The notes under the pieces were generated by a model. That model searched no databases. It saw only the letters and a list, made by a program, of their open reading frames with translations, and had not been told where the DNA came from. A stretch of DNA of 64,000 bases from Bacteroidales bacterium (GTDB lineage: Bacteria; Bacteroidota; Bacteroidia; Bacteroidales; UBA3663), in the NCBI GenBank assembly GCA_017548545.1, contig JAFYZW010000156.1:1-64000 (forward strand), given 5' to 3'. Of the stretch, positions 27,073-35,716 are shown piece by piece; positions within the stretch are counted from its first letter, which is position 1; each line of letters starts with the position of its first letter. The position numbers and the translations under genes are program-made.

Positions 27073-28596
27073 TTAATACTGATGCATTGGACGAAGCAAA
27101 TCGTTGACAGTCTTCACAGGATTGAATGTCAGAAGATCTACATCAACGAATACGGTATTCCAGTTGGACATAGCACCATTCCAGAGACCCGGCAATTCAA
27201 GTGCTTTGAGTTCCTTACCATTCTTGGACTTGTAGGAAATGAAGCCAGTTTGTGGATCAACGAACTTCAGAAGGTCGAAAGGCTTGCCATTCTTATCCTT
27301 CACTGCGCAAACAAGATCGACAGGATTGAAGTGAGTGCCCTCCTTGAACATAGCAACATAATCGGCATTGTTCTTATCAATCTGGCTGGATTCAAGAATC
27401 TGTAGCTGATAGGTGCCATCAGGAGACTGAGCAACAAATGGACCGCCACCTGGTTCTCCGACATTCTTCACCATACCACAGACACGGAGAGGACGGTTGA
27501 GTTTGCTCTTGATATATAGAGCAAGTTCGGTATCGTCGAGTTGCTTGGTGTCGGGATTCTTTACAAACAAGTTCTTCTGGAGGAAGTAGAGCATATCAAT
27601 GAGGTTCTCATGTTGATATTTTCCACCTTCAAGCTGCTGAAGATAAGAGAAAATCTTCTGTTGCAGGCTAACAAGTACACCACCGATGATTTGCTTATAG
27701 GCAATGGTTGGACTCTTCTTCTTCTCAGGAACAACGTTGTCGATATTCTTGATGAAGATGACATCGGCATCCTGTTCGTTGAGGTTCTCGATGAGTGCAC
27801 CATGTCCACCAGGACGGAAAAGAAGATTACCCTTCTCGTCGCGGAAAGGAGTATTGTCCATGTTGGCAGCAAGCGTATCGGTGCTGGCCTTTTGAACAGA
27901 GAACGAAATCTTATACTTCACACCATAGCGCTGCTCGTAAGCTGCCTGCTTCTCTTTGACTAATGCTTCGAAGAGTGGCAGATGATCGGGGCTTACTGTG
28001 AAGTGGAGCTTCACCTGACCTTTACCATTGGCTGCATAGAGTGCACCTTCTTCAAGATGCTCTTCGAACGCCTTGCGAACGCCATGTGATGAACGATGGA
28101 AGGTAAGGAGCCCCTTAGGAAGCTGTCCATAGTTAAGGCCTTTCGCAAGAAGAAGATTCGCAACAACAGGTTTGTACTGCCCGGCAGCTACAAGATCTTC
28201 GATGCCTTTTCCTTCATTCTTGACACAGACCGCATCAAGCTCAGGATAGAAAGCGAACTGCTTAATGCCGGAAAAGAACTTCTTCTCAAAATCAGTGGTC
28301 GGCACTTCATAGTCAGCATCAAGGAACTCAAAAAGATTCTTGAACATACGGCTAGCAGCACCCGAAGCTGGGACGAACTTCAAAATCTGATTGTCAGCCT
28401 GCAGATACTTCTGCCAGAGATCCTGATAATACTTGGCAGCGTCGTCGTCAATAACAAGGATGCCATATTCCGGAGAGGCAGCTCCCTTAAGCTTTAAATA
28501 AGGGAAGCCAGTTTCAAATGACTTGAGCTGGCTTTCGGCCTTTTCTAAACTAATGCCACGTTTGGCAAGAACTTCAAGGTCTTCTTGTGTAAACAT
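27073..28596 (-). CDS. DUF4301 family protein
   Basis: The protein has 507 residues and is soluble, with no signal peptide. It carries the conserved blocks FVPASGAASRMFKNLF, LTFHRSSHGVRKAFEEH, LLFRPGGHGALIENLN and GEPGGGPFV typical of the Bacteroidetes DUF4301 family. The GAASRM and GGHGA loops look like nucleotide or phosphate-binding loops of a sugar-nucleotidyltransferase-like fold, but this is inference. A TAAATTTG -7 box lies at 28641-28648 on the minus strand. Confidence 0.85.
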   Translation of the reverse strand: MFTQEDLEVLAKRGISLEKAESQLKSFETGFPYLKLKGAASPEYGILVIDDDAAKYYQDLWQKYLQADNQILKFVPASGAASRMFKNLFEFLDADYEVPTTDFEKKFFSGIKQFAFYPELDAVCVKNEGKGIEDLVAAGQYKPVVANLLLAKGLNYGQLPKGLLTFHRSSHGVRKAFEEHLEEGALYAANGKGQVKLHFTVSPDHLPLFEALVKEKQAAYEQRYGVKYKISFSVQKASTDTLAANMDNTPFRDEKGNLLFRPGGHGALIENLNEQDADVIFIKNIDNVVPEKKKSPTIAYKQIIGGVLVSLQQKIFSYLQQLEGGKYQHENLIDMLYFLQKNLFVKNPDTKQLDDTELALYIKSKLNRPLRVCGMVKNVGEPGGGPFVAQSPDGTYQLQILESSQIDKNNADYVAMFKEGTHFNPVDLVCAVKDKNGKPFDLLKFVDPQTGFISYKSKNGKELKALELPGLWNGAMSNWNTVFVDVDLLTFNPVKTVNDLLRPMHQY

Positions 28597-28784
28597 ACGT
28601 ATTATTTTGGTTATGTTTGTAGATTGCTACTTTTCGCGGGCAAATTTAATAACTTTTTCAATATGTTGTACTTTTTTCTCTAAAAAATTTGTGTTTTTTG
28701 TCAAAATCTAGATGAAAATGCTTTAAAAAGCAAAAAAATAAAAGAAATTGCAGTTTTTAAGTTACAACTATAAATAAAAATGTT

Positions 28785-28792
28785 TAACTTTG
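28785..28792 (+). promoter_or_regulatory. -7 box of the relA promoter
   Basis: TAACTTTG fits TAnnTTTG and lies 44 nt before the start codon. No convincing TTTG is found at the usual distance upstream. The rest of the 240-bp gap between the divergent DUF4301 and relA genes shows nothing else I can support. Confidence 0.5.
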
Positions 28793-28836
28793 CAGCGCAA
28801 GCAATTATTTGTTTCACGATATGTAAACCATAATAC

Positions 28837-31068
28837 ATGAAGATACCCAAGATCACACAATTTACCCCCGAAGAGATGACTCTCTTTTTATCCGACTACC
28901 GCATATTATATGCTGTGGTAGGGAGTAAATTGTCGGTCGATGATTGGAAATTTATCAAGCAATATATTTTTAAAGGTATAGATGCCGGATTCTACGGACG
29001 TGATGCGCATGGAGTGCAACAACTCGTTCACACACTCGAAACCTGCCGAGTTTTGCTCGAACAAGTCGGATTGGGCCGTCGTTCCATCTTGATGGCTCTG
29101 CTCTACCCTCTTGCAGAACATAAAGTCATCAGCCAAGAGGAGATGAATCTTAACTTCGGATCCGAAGTTGTCAAACTTGTCTCGAATATGGCCAAGGTCC
29201 AGCATCTTTATGCCGACCATGACAGTCTCGAAGATGAGAACTTCAGCAAATTAATGTTATCGTTTGCTGAAGATATCCGTGTGATCATTTGTATGATTTG
29301 TGACCGATATACCTTAATGAAGGCATTGAATCATACTAAAGATATCGAATATCGCCACAAGGTAACCCAGGAATGTCGTCTTCTCTACACTCCCATCGCC
29401 CATCGCCTCGGTCTATATGTCATCAAGGGCGAACTGGAAGACATGGCTGTCAAGTATGATTATCGTGAGGTTTATGATGATATTGCTCACCAGTTGCAAC
29501 AAACCAAGCGTTCGCGCGAAGAATACATCCAACAGTTCATCACTCCCCTGGAGGCAAGACTTAAGGAGGTACTTCCCGTATCTTTCCACATCAAAGGCCG
29601 CACGAAGAGTATATCTTCAATTTGGTCGAAGATGAAGAGGCAACAAAACCGCATCGACCAGATTTATGATCTATTCGCCATACGTATCATCATCGATGTC
29701 GAAGGACCCAACGAGAAAGCACTCTGTTGGCAGGCTTACAGCGTCGTTACCGATATGTATCAGCCCAATCCGAAGAGATTAAGGGATTGGCTCTCAATTC
29801 CCAAATCCAATGGATACGAATCATTGCATATTACTGTGTATGGACCGAGCGATCGATGGGTAGAAGTGCAGATCAGAACAAAGAGAATGGATGAGATTGC
29901 CGAACGCGGTCTTGCAGCTCATTGGAAATATAAAGGTGTCAAGAGCGAAGGTAACTCGGCCGATCAACTCATCGCTGCCATTCGTGAAGTACTTGAAAGT
30001 GGTGCACCCAAAGGTGAATTGATGAAAGATTTCTCAATGGGTCTATATAATGAAGAAGTCTTTGTCTTCACCCCAAAAGGAGAAGTACATAAGTTTCCCA
30101 AAGGCGCAACAGTGCTCGACTTCGCATTCAGCATCCATACAAAATTGGGCATGCAGTGTGTAGGAGCTCGCGTAGGTGGTAAGAATGTCAAGATCAATTA
30201 CCAGTTGAACAGCGGAGATACCGTCGAGATTCTCACGTCCTCACAACAGACACCGAAGCTCGACTGGTTGAATATTGTGAAGACATCAAAGGCCAGAAGT
30301 CGCATCAAGTCAGGCATCAAGGAGATTGAGAACCGTGAGGCGCAGACTGGCAAGGAAATGCTGCAGCGACGATTCAAGAATCGAAAGATCGAGCTTGATG
30401 AAGCAGAGATGTCAAGGGTTATCATTAAACTGGGATACAAGACTCAAACTGCTTTCTACCATGACCTTTCGGTGGGTGACATCTCTGTAGATGAAGTATT
30501 GAAAGAATATGAACAGATGCAGACGCCTCAAATACAAGGCGAACAAGCATCTCATTCTGCAGCAGATTTCACGGCAACACCTGAAATCGCCGCAGAAACA
30601 GAAAAGAAACAAGCTGGCAATGATGTACTTGTCATTGATCGCGACCTGAAGGGAATAGAATACAAATTAGCAAAGTGTTGTCATCCCATTTATGGCGACG
30701 ATATTGTAGGTTTTGTATCAATAGCCAGAGGTATCACTATCCATCGTGCTGATTGCTCCAATATTAAAAGCCTTGAGAAGCAGTATCCTTATCGCATTCA
30801 GCGGGCACGTTGGAGTGGCAAGAGTGCAGGACAGTACTTCATCACATTGCGTGTTGTTGGCAATGATGACATTGGTATTGTAACAAACATTTCTTCGGTC
30901 ATCAATAAGGAACCCAACACCCTCCTTCGTTCCATTTCAATAGATACCGAAGGAGGTCTGTTCCAAGGTCATCTTACCGTAAGCGTTTCTGACCTTTCTT
31001 CACTCAACACACTCATCCGCAAGATACAATCCGTGAAGGGGGTGAAAAACGTATCAAGAACTAACTAA
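28837..31068 (+). CDS. relA: RelA/SpoT-family (p)ppGpp synthetase, hydrolase domain degenerate
   Basis: The protein has 743 residues with the full RSH layout: HD region at about 45-200, synthetase at about 235-360 (YDLFAIRIII, PKSNGYESLH, VEVQIRT), TGS at about 385-450 (VFVFTPKGEVHKFPKGAT), a Cys-rich helical part (CCHPIYGDDIVG) and an ACT domain at about 660-740. In the HD region the motif that reads LLHDVxED in active hydrolases reads LLYPLAEH here (residues 88-95), so the metal-binding His-Asp pair is gone. The synthetase motifs are intact. It is therefore likely a RelA-like synthase without hydrolase activity, as in genomes that keep a separate bifunctional SpoT. It leads a plus-strand cluster. 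Confidence 0.9.
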   Translation: MKIPKITQFTPEEMTLFLSDYRILYAVVGSKLSVDDWKFIKQYIFKGIDAGFYGRDAHGVQQLVHTLETCRVLLEQVGLGRRSILMALLYPLAEHKVISQEEMNLNFGSEVVKLVSNMAKVQHLYADHDSLEDENFSKLMLSFAEDIRVIICMICDRYTLMKALNHTKDIEYRHKVTQECRLLYTPIAHRLGLYVIKGELEDMAVKYDYREVYDDIAHQLQQTKRSREEYIQQFITPLEARLKEVLPVSFHIKGRTKSISSIWSKMKRQQNRIDQIYDLFAIRIIIDVEGPNEKALCWQAYSVVTDMYQPNPKRLRDWLSIPKSNGYESLHITVYGPSDRWVEVQIRTKRMDEIAERGLAAHWKYKGVKSEGNSADQLIAAIREVLESGAPKGELMKDFSMGLYNEEVFVFTPKGEVHKFPKGATVLDFAFSIHTKLGMQCVGARVGGKNVKINYQLNSGDTVEILTSSQQTPKLDWLNIVKTSKARSRIKSGIKEIENREAQTGKEMLQRRFKNRKIELDEAEMSRVIIKLGYKTQTAFYHDLSVGDISVDEVLKEYEQMQTPQIQGEQASHSAADFTATPEIAAETEKKQAGNDVLVIDRDLKGIEYKLAKCCHPIYGDDIVGFVSIARGITIHRADCSNIKSLEKQYPYRIQRARWSGKSAGQYFITLRVVGNDDIGIVTNISSVINKEPNTLLRSISIDTEGGLFQGHLTVSVSDLSSLNTLIRKIQSVKGVKNVSRTN

Positions 31069-31112
31069 TTTATTCTAAAAAGATTCACAAAATACTAATA
31101 ATCCAAATAATT

Positions 31113-31928
31113 ATGAAATCCAACCTCATCTTCATTGCCATAGCACTTGCATTGGTATCATGCTCTGGCTCGAATGCTCCTTCAGCTAAACAACGTAGAG
31201 CCGAACAACTAGAAAAATATCGGACGCAACTGCAGACCGAACGTCAGACATTGAAAGCCACCGATTCAATCATGGCATCCTTGATGCCCGAAATCAATAC
31301 GGCCAAAGGCAAAGGTTTTGAATATGAGAAAACTCAATATGACGACCTTGGAAGATTCCGTCCCATAGGAATGGATCCAAGCGAAAACCTGAATAAGTCG
31401 TATCTGCGCTGTGCAGTCGATGATTATGGCCGCACGCAACTTATCGCCACTTATTGCGGACCCAAAACATTTGTCGTGCATCAAGTTCGAATCAATGCAA
31501 GCGATGGTACAGAAATAACTACAAAAACAATAGAGCCTAATGACGGCACCAACTATAGCTATGACATCGGTGGCACTCATTACCAAGCTGTCACTTTCAC
31601 ATTCGCAGGAAAGATCACCGAAGGGATGACGAAGGACAGCACTGTTTTGGCAAACGCCGATACCGACAACGGTGCTTTAGGCTTCATTGCTCAACATGTC
31701 GATGACAAGAATCTGAAAGCCAACTACATTTCGACCGATGGTAAGGAACAAATGGTTAACATCGGTCCTAAAACTCGTGCTCGTATGGCTGCAACCTATG
31801 AACTGGGTGTACTCTTACGCGAATTCACTCGTCTTCAGCAGGAAAACAAGACAGCAGGTCTTAAGATCCAATATCTTGAGCAGATGATTCTCAGAAAGGA
31901 AATTGAAGAGGAATCGGATAGTGATTAA
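31113..31928 (+). CDS. Lipoprotein of unknown function
   Basis: The protein has 271 residues. The signal peptide ends in the lipobox ALVSC (residues 13-17), and a charged, coiled-coil-like segment (about 25-50) follows. The middle looks beta-rich (LIATYCGPKTFVVHQVRI), and a second helical segment is near the C-terminus (LLREFTRLQQENKTAGLKIQYLEQ-like, shared with the acidic end). It resembles small Bacteroidetes periplasmic lipoproteins, but I recognise no family. It lies 44 nt after relA and 57 nt before the mscS-like gene. Confidence 0.65.
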   Translation: MKSNLIFIAIALALVSCSGSNAPSAKQRRAEQLEKYRTQLQTERQTLKATDSIMASLMPEINTAKGKGFEYEKTQYDDLGRFRPIGMDPSENLNKSYLRCAVDDYGRTQLIATYCGPKTFVVHQVRINASDGTEITTKTIEPNDGTNYSYDIGGTHYQAVTFTFAGKITEGMTKDSTVLANADTDNGALGFIAQHVDDKNLKANYISTDGKEQMVNIGPKTRARMAATYELGVLLREFTRLQQENKTAGLKIQYLEQMILRKEIEEESDSD

Positions 31929-31985
31929 TATACCGCATAAAATAAGAACAATCAACCATTATTAACCTCTAAAAACTCAATTACA

Positions 31986-32822
31986 ATGAACAACTTACTT
32001 ACAAATTACGCAGTATTTAAGACCATAGTAGTAGCCCTTTTCTGGAAACTGGTTGCTGCACTCGTCGTTTACTTAATCGGCAAATGGATAATCAACAAGG
32101 TCTGCAAAATAAGCACCAAGATGATGGATAAGAAAGGCGTTGACAACTCATTGCAAGGTTTTCTTGAAAGCATCATCAAAGTAGGTCTTTGGCTTTGCCT
32201 GATTATCGCCATCATCAACATTCTTGGTGTCGATACCGCTGCCTTCGTCGGCCTATTTGCCGGTGCGGGTGTGGCCATCGGTATGGCTATGTCGGGCACA
32301 CTCGGCAATTTTGCCGGAGGTGTGATGATTCTACTTTTCAAGCCCTATAAGATTGGAGATTTTATCGCAGCCCAGGGTTATGAAGGTATAGTGAAAGATA
32401 TTCAAATCTTCAACACAGTCCTTGTAACCACCGACAACAAGACCATCATCATTCCCAATGGCGGTCTCTCGACCGGTTCGATGGTGAACTACTCGAAACA
32501 GCCTTATCGTCGTGCCGATGTCAATTTTGATTTCTGCTATGGAACAGATTATGAAAAGGTGAGAGAAGCTATCGAAAAGATCCAGAACGAATGCCCCCTC
32601 ATCCTGAAGGAACCAATCGAAGGAGAACCTGTTGCAGGTCCCTGGCAAGGTCTGGCCAATATGGGAGAAAGCGGTTGTACAATTGCCACACGTTCTTGGT
32701 GCAAGAGTTCCGACTACTGGGCAGTGGTGGGATATATGAACCATGAAGTATATCAGCAACTCCGCAACTCCGGCTTCATGTTCCCGTTCAACAAACTCGA
32801 TGTTAACATCATTAAGGAATAA
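31986..32822 (+). CDS. Small-conductance mechanosensitive channel, MscS family
   Basis: The protein has 278 residues, near the length of E. coli MscS. Three membrane segments are followed by the pore-lining helix region GLFAGAGVAIGMAMSGTLGNFAGG, written here as two overlapping Gly/Ala-rich blocks, then the beta domain (FKPYKIGDFI, TTDNKTIIIPNG). It opens under membrane tension to release solutes during hypo-osmotic shock. It is 3 nt before the aminopeptidase gene. Confidence 0.92.
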   Translation: MNNLLTNYAVFKTIVVALFWKLVAALVVYLIGKWIINKVCKISTKMMDKKGVDNSLQGFLESIIKVGLWLCLIIAIINILGVDTAAFVGLFAGAGVAIGMAMSGTLGNFAGGVMILLFKPYKIGDFIAAQGYEGIVKDIQIFNTVLVTTDNKTIIIPNGGLSTGSMVNYSKQPYRRADVNFDFCYGTDYEKVREAIEKIQNECPLILKEPIEGEPVAGPWQGLANMGESGCTIATRSWCKSSDYWAVVGYMNHEVYQQLRNSGFMFPFNKLDVNIIKE

Positions 32823-32825
32823 TCA

Positions 32826-34151
32826 ATGAATCTGATAGAATTTCTGAATTCAAGTCCTGTCAATTATCTAGCGGTCGCAACACTCGAGGAGCAGTTGCAA
32901 GCTTCCGGGTTCAAGAAGATTGATCCGACAAGACCAATGCCTGAAGTTCGTGCTGGCGACAAGATCTATGTTACCAAAAACGACTCTTCACTCTATGCGA
33001 TTCGCCTCGGTTCCAAGTCTTTGGGAGATGGTGGAATACGTATCATTTGCGCACACTGTGATTCTCCGACATTCCGCATCAAGCCCAACCCCGAGATAAA
33101 GATGGAACAGGGCTTTGTGAAGCTGAACACCGAACTCTATGGTGGAGCAATAATGAGCACATGGTTCGATCGTCCTCTTTCCTTGGCAGGACGCGTTATC
33201 CTTCGAACCAGCGATCCTCTGCATCCACAAACGCGCCTACTCCACATCAAGGAGCCTATACTCATCATCCCCAATCTTGCCATTCATTTCAATCGCCAGG
33301 TTAACGATGGTGTAAAGTTGTCGAAACAGAAAGATATGCTACCGATATTGGGTATCATCGATGAACAATTGAGTGCCGACAATCTCTTGCTAAACACTAT
33401 TGCTACTCACCTTGACGTCTCCACGGATGACATTCTGGATTTTGATCTTTATCTTTATGACACCACACCTGCCTGCGAAGTAGGTCTGAATAAAGAATTC
33501 ATTTCGGCAGGACGCCTAGACGACTTGTCGATGGTTCATGCTGGACTCCAAGCAATGTTGGGTAGCAAGGTAGAAAACAAAAAGAGAAATAAGGCTCAGG
33601 AACAGACGATGGTATTAGCCATCTTCGACAATGAGGAAACTGGAAGTGGCACCAAGCAAGGAGCTGGGTCTCCATTCCTTGCGAAGATACTCCAACGACT
33701 TGTACTGGCACAAAGTAAGGCGCTTGGTCTCGAAACAGATCCTAATGATGATTTCTGTCGGATGATTGAGAACAGTTTCATGGTTAGTGCCGACAATGCG
33801 CACGCCTGGCATCCCAACTATGGAGAGAAAATGGATCCGACAAATCATCCGGTTCTCGGAGGCGGTCCTATCATCAAGGTCAATGCTGCACAGAAATATG
33901 CATCAGATGCCGATGGTGCTGCCGTATTCAGCGAAATTTGCCGTCGTGCAGGAGTGCCTTACCAACGTTTCGTCAATCACAGCGACATTGCTGGAGGCAG
34001 CACATTAGGCAACATCCTCACCAGTTCACTACCCTTCAGAGGTGTGGATATGGGTAATGGCGTTTGGGGAATGCATTCCATCCGCGAAACCGGCAGCGTC
34101 AAGGACCAGGAGTATGTGATCAAGGCATTCACCGAGTTCTTCTGGGGATAG
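32826..34151 (+). CDS. M18 family aspartyl aminopeptidase
   Basis: The protein has 441 residues, soluble. Metal-binding motifs of family M18 are present: CAHCDSPTFRIKP (His and Asp), SAGRLDDLSM (bridging Asp), DNEETGSGTKQGA (catalytic and ligand Glu) and SADNAHAWHPNY. A C-terminal His in NHSDIAGGSTLG completes the set. It removes N-terminal acidic residues from peptides in the cytoplasm. It starts 3 nt after the mscS-like gene, so the two are coupled. Confidence 0.93.
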   Translation: MNLIEFLNSSPVNYLAVATLEEQLQASGFKKIDPTRPMPEVRAGDKIYVTKNDSSLYAIRLGSKSLGDGGIRIICAHCDSPTFRIKPNPEIKMEQGFVKLNTELYGGAIMSTWFDRPLSLAGRVILRTSDPLHPQTRLLHIKEPILIIPNLAIHFNRQVNDGVKLSKQKDMLPILGIIDEQLSADNLLLNTIATHLDVSTDDILDFDLYLYDTTPACEVGLNKEFISAGRLDDLSMVHAGLQAMLGSKVENKKRNKAQEQTMVLAIFDNEETGSGTKQGAGSPFLAKILQRLVLAQSKALGLETDPNDDFCRMIENSFMVSADNAHAWHPNYGEKMDPTNHPVLGGGPIIKVNAAQKYASDADGAAVFSEICRRAGVPYQRFVNHSDIAGGSTLGNILTSSLPFRGVDMGNGVWGMHSIRETGSVKDQEYVIKAFTEFFWG

Positions 34152-34170
34152 TCAAACCTAACTTGAGATA

Positions 34171-34207
34171 AATAAAGGCATGATTCTTTATGAACCATGC
34201 CTTTATT
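34171..34207 (+). terminator. Terminator after the M18 peptidase gene
   Basis: AATAAAGGCATG and its complement form a 12-bp stem with a 13-nt loop, 19 nt after the stop codon. The A/T-rich base could serve the convergent minus-strand gene as well. Confidence 0.65.
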
Positions 34208-34212
34208 TGTTG

Positions 34213-34392
34213 TCACACAAATCGAAGGAAGAAACGAACCAACGATGCACCAATGGCTCCCAACCCGCACCAAATCCAATAGGTATTGGGGCTATCGAAC
34301 CAATGATCTTGGGCAAAACCAATCAACGCTGCTACAACCAACACGTAAAAAAGGATGCGCAGCACTTTCTGCATAACATCAATAGGATCCAT
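34213..34392 (-). CDS. Small inner-membrane protein of 59 residues
   Basis: An ATG-to-TGA frame starts 35 nt after the stop of the M23 peptidase gene. After MDPIDVMQKV there are two hydrophobic segments (LRILFYVLVVAALIGFA and WIWCGLGAIGASLVRFF), so the product is a two-pass membrane protein with both ends on the same side. It ends 5 nt before the terminator base. Its position and its clean membrane pattern support a real gene. Function is unknown. Confidence 0.65.
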   Translation of the reverse strand: MDPIDVMQKVLRILFYVLVVAALIGFAQDHWFDSPNTYWIWCGLGAIGASLVRFFLRFV

Positions 34393-34427
34393 ATCGTTGA
34401 GTATTTAAGTATTGTGAACACATCAGA

Positions 34428-35381
34428 CTATTTAATCCTTAATCGTTTACCTAATTGTAGTTTAGTATTGGCTCTTATGCCATTCAACTTGCAGAGACGA
34501 TTGACAGTTGTACCATATCGACGAGCAATGGCACCTAATGTATCGCCTTTTCTAACAACATGTACCGTGGGGGAAGACCGTCTGGCAGCATTTGACTTTC
34601 CAGATGAGGCGTTTCTCGAACTTGCCATGGCTCCACGCTTGCCCTTGTTCTCCTGCTCCCATTGTGCTCGTTTGCGATCGAGTTTATAGATTTGTGAACG
34701 AGGCTGGAACGTCACAAAATCAATTAAATCTGCCGGATCGAGGGCAATGCCCATGTATCGCATCTCGAAATGAAGATGAGGGCCGGTGCTTCGTCCAGTG
34801 CTTCCTCCCAAGCCAATGGCCTGTCCTGCCTTCACATATTCATCCTGTTTGACAATATGCTTTGAAAGATGACCATATATAGTCTCAAGCCCATTGTCAT
34901 GACGAATGACATAGAAGTTACCATATCCGCGTCGGTCACTTCGACAGATTCTGACTCTGCCATCAAATGCAGCACGTACGGTATCGCCGATATACAATTT
35001 CAGGTCCTCACCTTTATGCATTCTTTCTTTACGCCAACCAAAAGGAGAAGTAACCATTCCCTTGATTGGGGGATACCATCCTGAAAGATCAATCTCTACA
35101 TTATTAGGAATATTGGCTGGTATCTTGCCATTCGTCGGGTCGAAATTGTCATTCCAATCGCTATAGAGATCAAGTTCGGGTCGCAGTTCGAAAGGTTTTT
35201 CACCTTCAAGGGTATTGACTGAGTCAGACATTGTTTGGAAAAAACGCGCTACATCCTGCTGTTCTTGCAGTGTGCGATGAATGTCACGATGTACCTGCGG
35301 TACCACATCTCCTTTTGCCCAAATACAGTCAGTCAAAATAAATGTCGCAATCAGCGACAATAATAACTTATCAAATTTCAT
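34428..35381 (-). CDS. Secreted M23 peptidase with C-terminal LysM domain
   Basis: The protein has 317 residues. After a signal peptide (about 1-22), the M23/LytM domain at about 100-225 carries the zinc motif HxGxD (MHKGEDLKL), YGHLS, and GPHLHFEMRY. A LysM domain occupies the last 45 residues (VVRKGDTLGAIARRYG, ending KRLRIK). The metal-binding set is complete, so it should be an active peptidoglycan endopeptidase acting in the periplasm. The promoter lies directly against the start codon, which suggests a very short or absent leader. Confidence 0.92.
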   Translation of the reverse strand: MKFDKLLLSLIATFILTDCIWAKGDVVPQVHRDIHRTLQEQQDVARFFQTMSDSVNTLEGEKPFELRPELDLYSDWNDNFDPTNGKIPANIPNNVEIDLSGWYPPIKGMVTSPFGWRKERMHKGEDLKLYIGDTVRAAFDGRVRICRSDRRGYGNFYVIRHDNGLETIYGHLSKHIVKQDEYVKAGQAIGLGGSTGRSTGPHLHFEMRYMGIALDPADLIDFVTFQPRSQIYKLDRKRAQWEQENKGKRGAMASSRNASSGKSNAARRSSPTVHVVRKGDTLGAIARRYGTTVNRLCKLNGIRANTKLQLGKRLRIK

Positions 35382-35385
35382 GTTG

Positions 35386-35417
35386 CAAAAATACGCAATC
35401 TTTTTGGAATAACCAAG
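35386..35417 (-). promoter_or_regulatory. Promoter of the M23 peptidase gene, adjacent to the start codon
   Basis: On the minus strand CTTG (35414-35417), 20 bp and TATTTTTG (35386-35393) resemble the -33/-7 consensus. The -7 box ends only 4 nt before the ATG, so transcription should begin at or near the start codon. The promoter overlaps the terminator hairpin of the upstream gene. Confidence 0.55.
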
Positions 35418-35427
35418 AAGATTGCGT
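35386..35427 (-). terminator. Terminator after the TSCPD gene
   Basis: ACGCAATCTT and its complement form a 10-bp stem closed by an inner TTGG/CCAA pair, followed by ATTTTTG on the minus strand. It lies 22 nt after the stop of the TSCPD gene. Confidence 0.7.
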
Positions 35428-35449
35428 ATAATTTAACGAAATTTGTCAT

Positions 35450-35716
35450 TTAAAGCGCTGATTCAATGGCTTTGGCAAGTGCTTTTGACAATTGATCAGG
35501 ACAAGAGGTGGGTTTATCGCCGCACCTTATCCCCTTGACTTTGCCAATCACATCTTCGGCTTTCTGACCTTTGATTAGCGAACAAATACCTTGCAGATTG
35601 CCATTGCAACCGCCCATGAACTGGACATTCTCGATTACATTGTCGTCATTAAGAACAACATGAATAAACTTAGAACATGTTCCCTGTGTTTGATACCAAA
35701 TATCTTTCATGATCAT
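35450..35716 (-). CDS. TSCPD domain protein (TIGR03905 type)
   Basis: The protein has 88 residues, or 86 from the second ATG ([15 protein letters not shown]). It carries Cys motifs [30 protein letters not shown] and the TSCPD signature itself, as in a short stand-alone version of the domain found at the end of class II ribonucleotide reductases. Four cysteines suggest metal binding. Its start overlaps the DnaJ stop (ATGA), so it is translationally coupled to grpE and the DnaJ gene. Confidence 0.88.
   Translation of the reverse strand: MIMKDIWYQTQGTCSKFIHVVLNDDNVIENVQFMGGCNGNLQGICSLIKGQKAEDVIGKVKGIRCGDKPTSCPDQLSKALAKAIESAL

Noticed and set aside
34441-34450. AAACGATT-type operator-like sequence on the minus strand
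   Set aside because: It lies inside the coding end of the M23-LysM gene, where codons explain it, and the outer bases do not fit the other sites.
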